Positions 63,880 to 64,000 of a stretch of 64,000 nt of DNA are shown here, in pieces. How positions within the stretch are numbered: position 1 is the first letter of the stretch; each line of letters opens with the position of its first letter. Under the pieces are notes generated by a model. The model made no database searches. It was not told the origin of the DNA and saw only the letters and a program-made list of their open reading frames with translations. Both the position numbers and the translations under genes were made by a program. Source of the DNA: Segatella copri (lineage in GTDB: Bacteria > Bacteroidota > Bacteroidia > Bacteroidales > Bacteroidaceae); contig NZ_CP137557.1 of NCBI RefSeq assembly GCF_019249655.2, positions 650,001-714,000 on the forward strand. Reading direction: 5' to 3'.

Positions 63880-64000
63880 TTATTTGATAATCTTAGATAA
63901 TTCTCTGGAAATCCATCCTGCTATCTTACTCAGTATCCATGCTGCAGGCAGAGTGATGCCTATGCAGGCAAAGAAGGTAGGCCAATAGCCCCAATGATGA
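63880..64000 (-). CDS. Partial membrane protein, C-terminal 39 residues only
   Basis: The readable end is HHWGYWPTFFACIGITLPAAWILSKIAGWISRELSKIIK, then TAA (63880-63882). One hydrophobic segment followed by an amphipathic tail suggests the end of a polytopic membrane protein, perhaps an acyltransferase. The family cannot be set from this fragment. It lies 11 bp before the UbiA gene. Confidence 0.7.
   Translation of the reverse strand, partial: HHWGYWPTFFACIGITLPAAWILSKIAGWISRELSKIIK

Noticed and set aside
1..64000. tRNA or rRNA genes
   Set aside because: No cloverleaf with CCA-compatible ends and no rRNA-like conserved segments were noticed. A tRNAscan/Infernal run would be decisive.

Overview
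The window reads as a chromosomal segment of a Bacteroidota bacterium, most likely Prevotella/Segatella. The signs are two SusC/RagA-type porins, a SusD lipoprotein, a type IX secretion system (T9SS) PorU-PorV pair with several cargo proteins carrying C-terminal sorting domains, acid-rich lipoprotein N-termini, and repeated Bacteroidota-type promoters (-7 TAnnTTTG, often with TTTG 19-20 bp upstream). The genus is inferred from gene content and style only. No rRNA, tRNA, CRISPR array or prophage was seen.

Layout. 1-2776 (-): N-terminal part of a SusC-like porin running off the left edge. 3196-15992 (+): three secreted proteins (a repeat protein, an M6 metalloprotease, and a 2,246-residue modular adhesin-like protein), all with T9SS-like C-termini. 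15993-16664: a non-coding region rich in inverted repeats. 16665-18589 (-): a LytTR response regulator and its histidine kinase, divergent from a small lipoprotein gene (18851-21859) that is split by a complete IS66-family element (19192-21769, 8-bp target duplication). 22179-38220 (+): a probable eight-gene operon of SusC, SusD, zinc metallohydrolase lipoprotein, DUF4302 lipoprotein, BACON lipoprotein, GLUG-repeat secreted protein, second M6 metalloprotease, and a coiled-coil protein interrupted by an in-frame TAG. The two peptidases suggest that this Sus-like system handles protein or peptides rather than glycans.

38404-41568 (+): ribosomal genes rplM-rpsI and rpsB-tsf with structured leaders. 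41587-47622 (+): a fumarylacetoacetase-fold hydrolase, porU, porV and ispF. PorU/PorV are the T9SS sortase and its shuttle, so they would process the secreted proteins encoded elsewhere in the window.

48263-64000 (both strands): a surface-glycan region with glycosyltransferases (GT4, GT2 x2, GT14-like), a hexapeptide acetyltransferase, an IspD/TarI-like cytidylyltransferase, an epimerase/dehydratase, LicD, a Wzx-type flippase, two paralogous polytopic membrane proteins, GtrA, a membrane acyltransferase, a HAD phosphatase and a UbiA-type prenyl-phosphate transferase. It may build the glycan to which T9SS cargo or surface polymers are attached, but that link is inference. Two intergenic regions here each hold a promoter-to-terminator unit of about 180-230 nt (candidate small RNAs or attenuated leaders), and one also holds an ordered array of TTGA-N8-TCAA palindromes.
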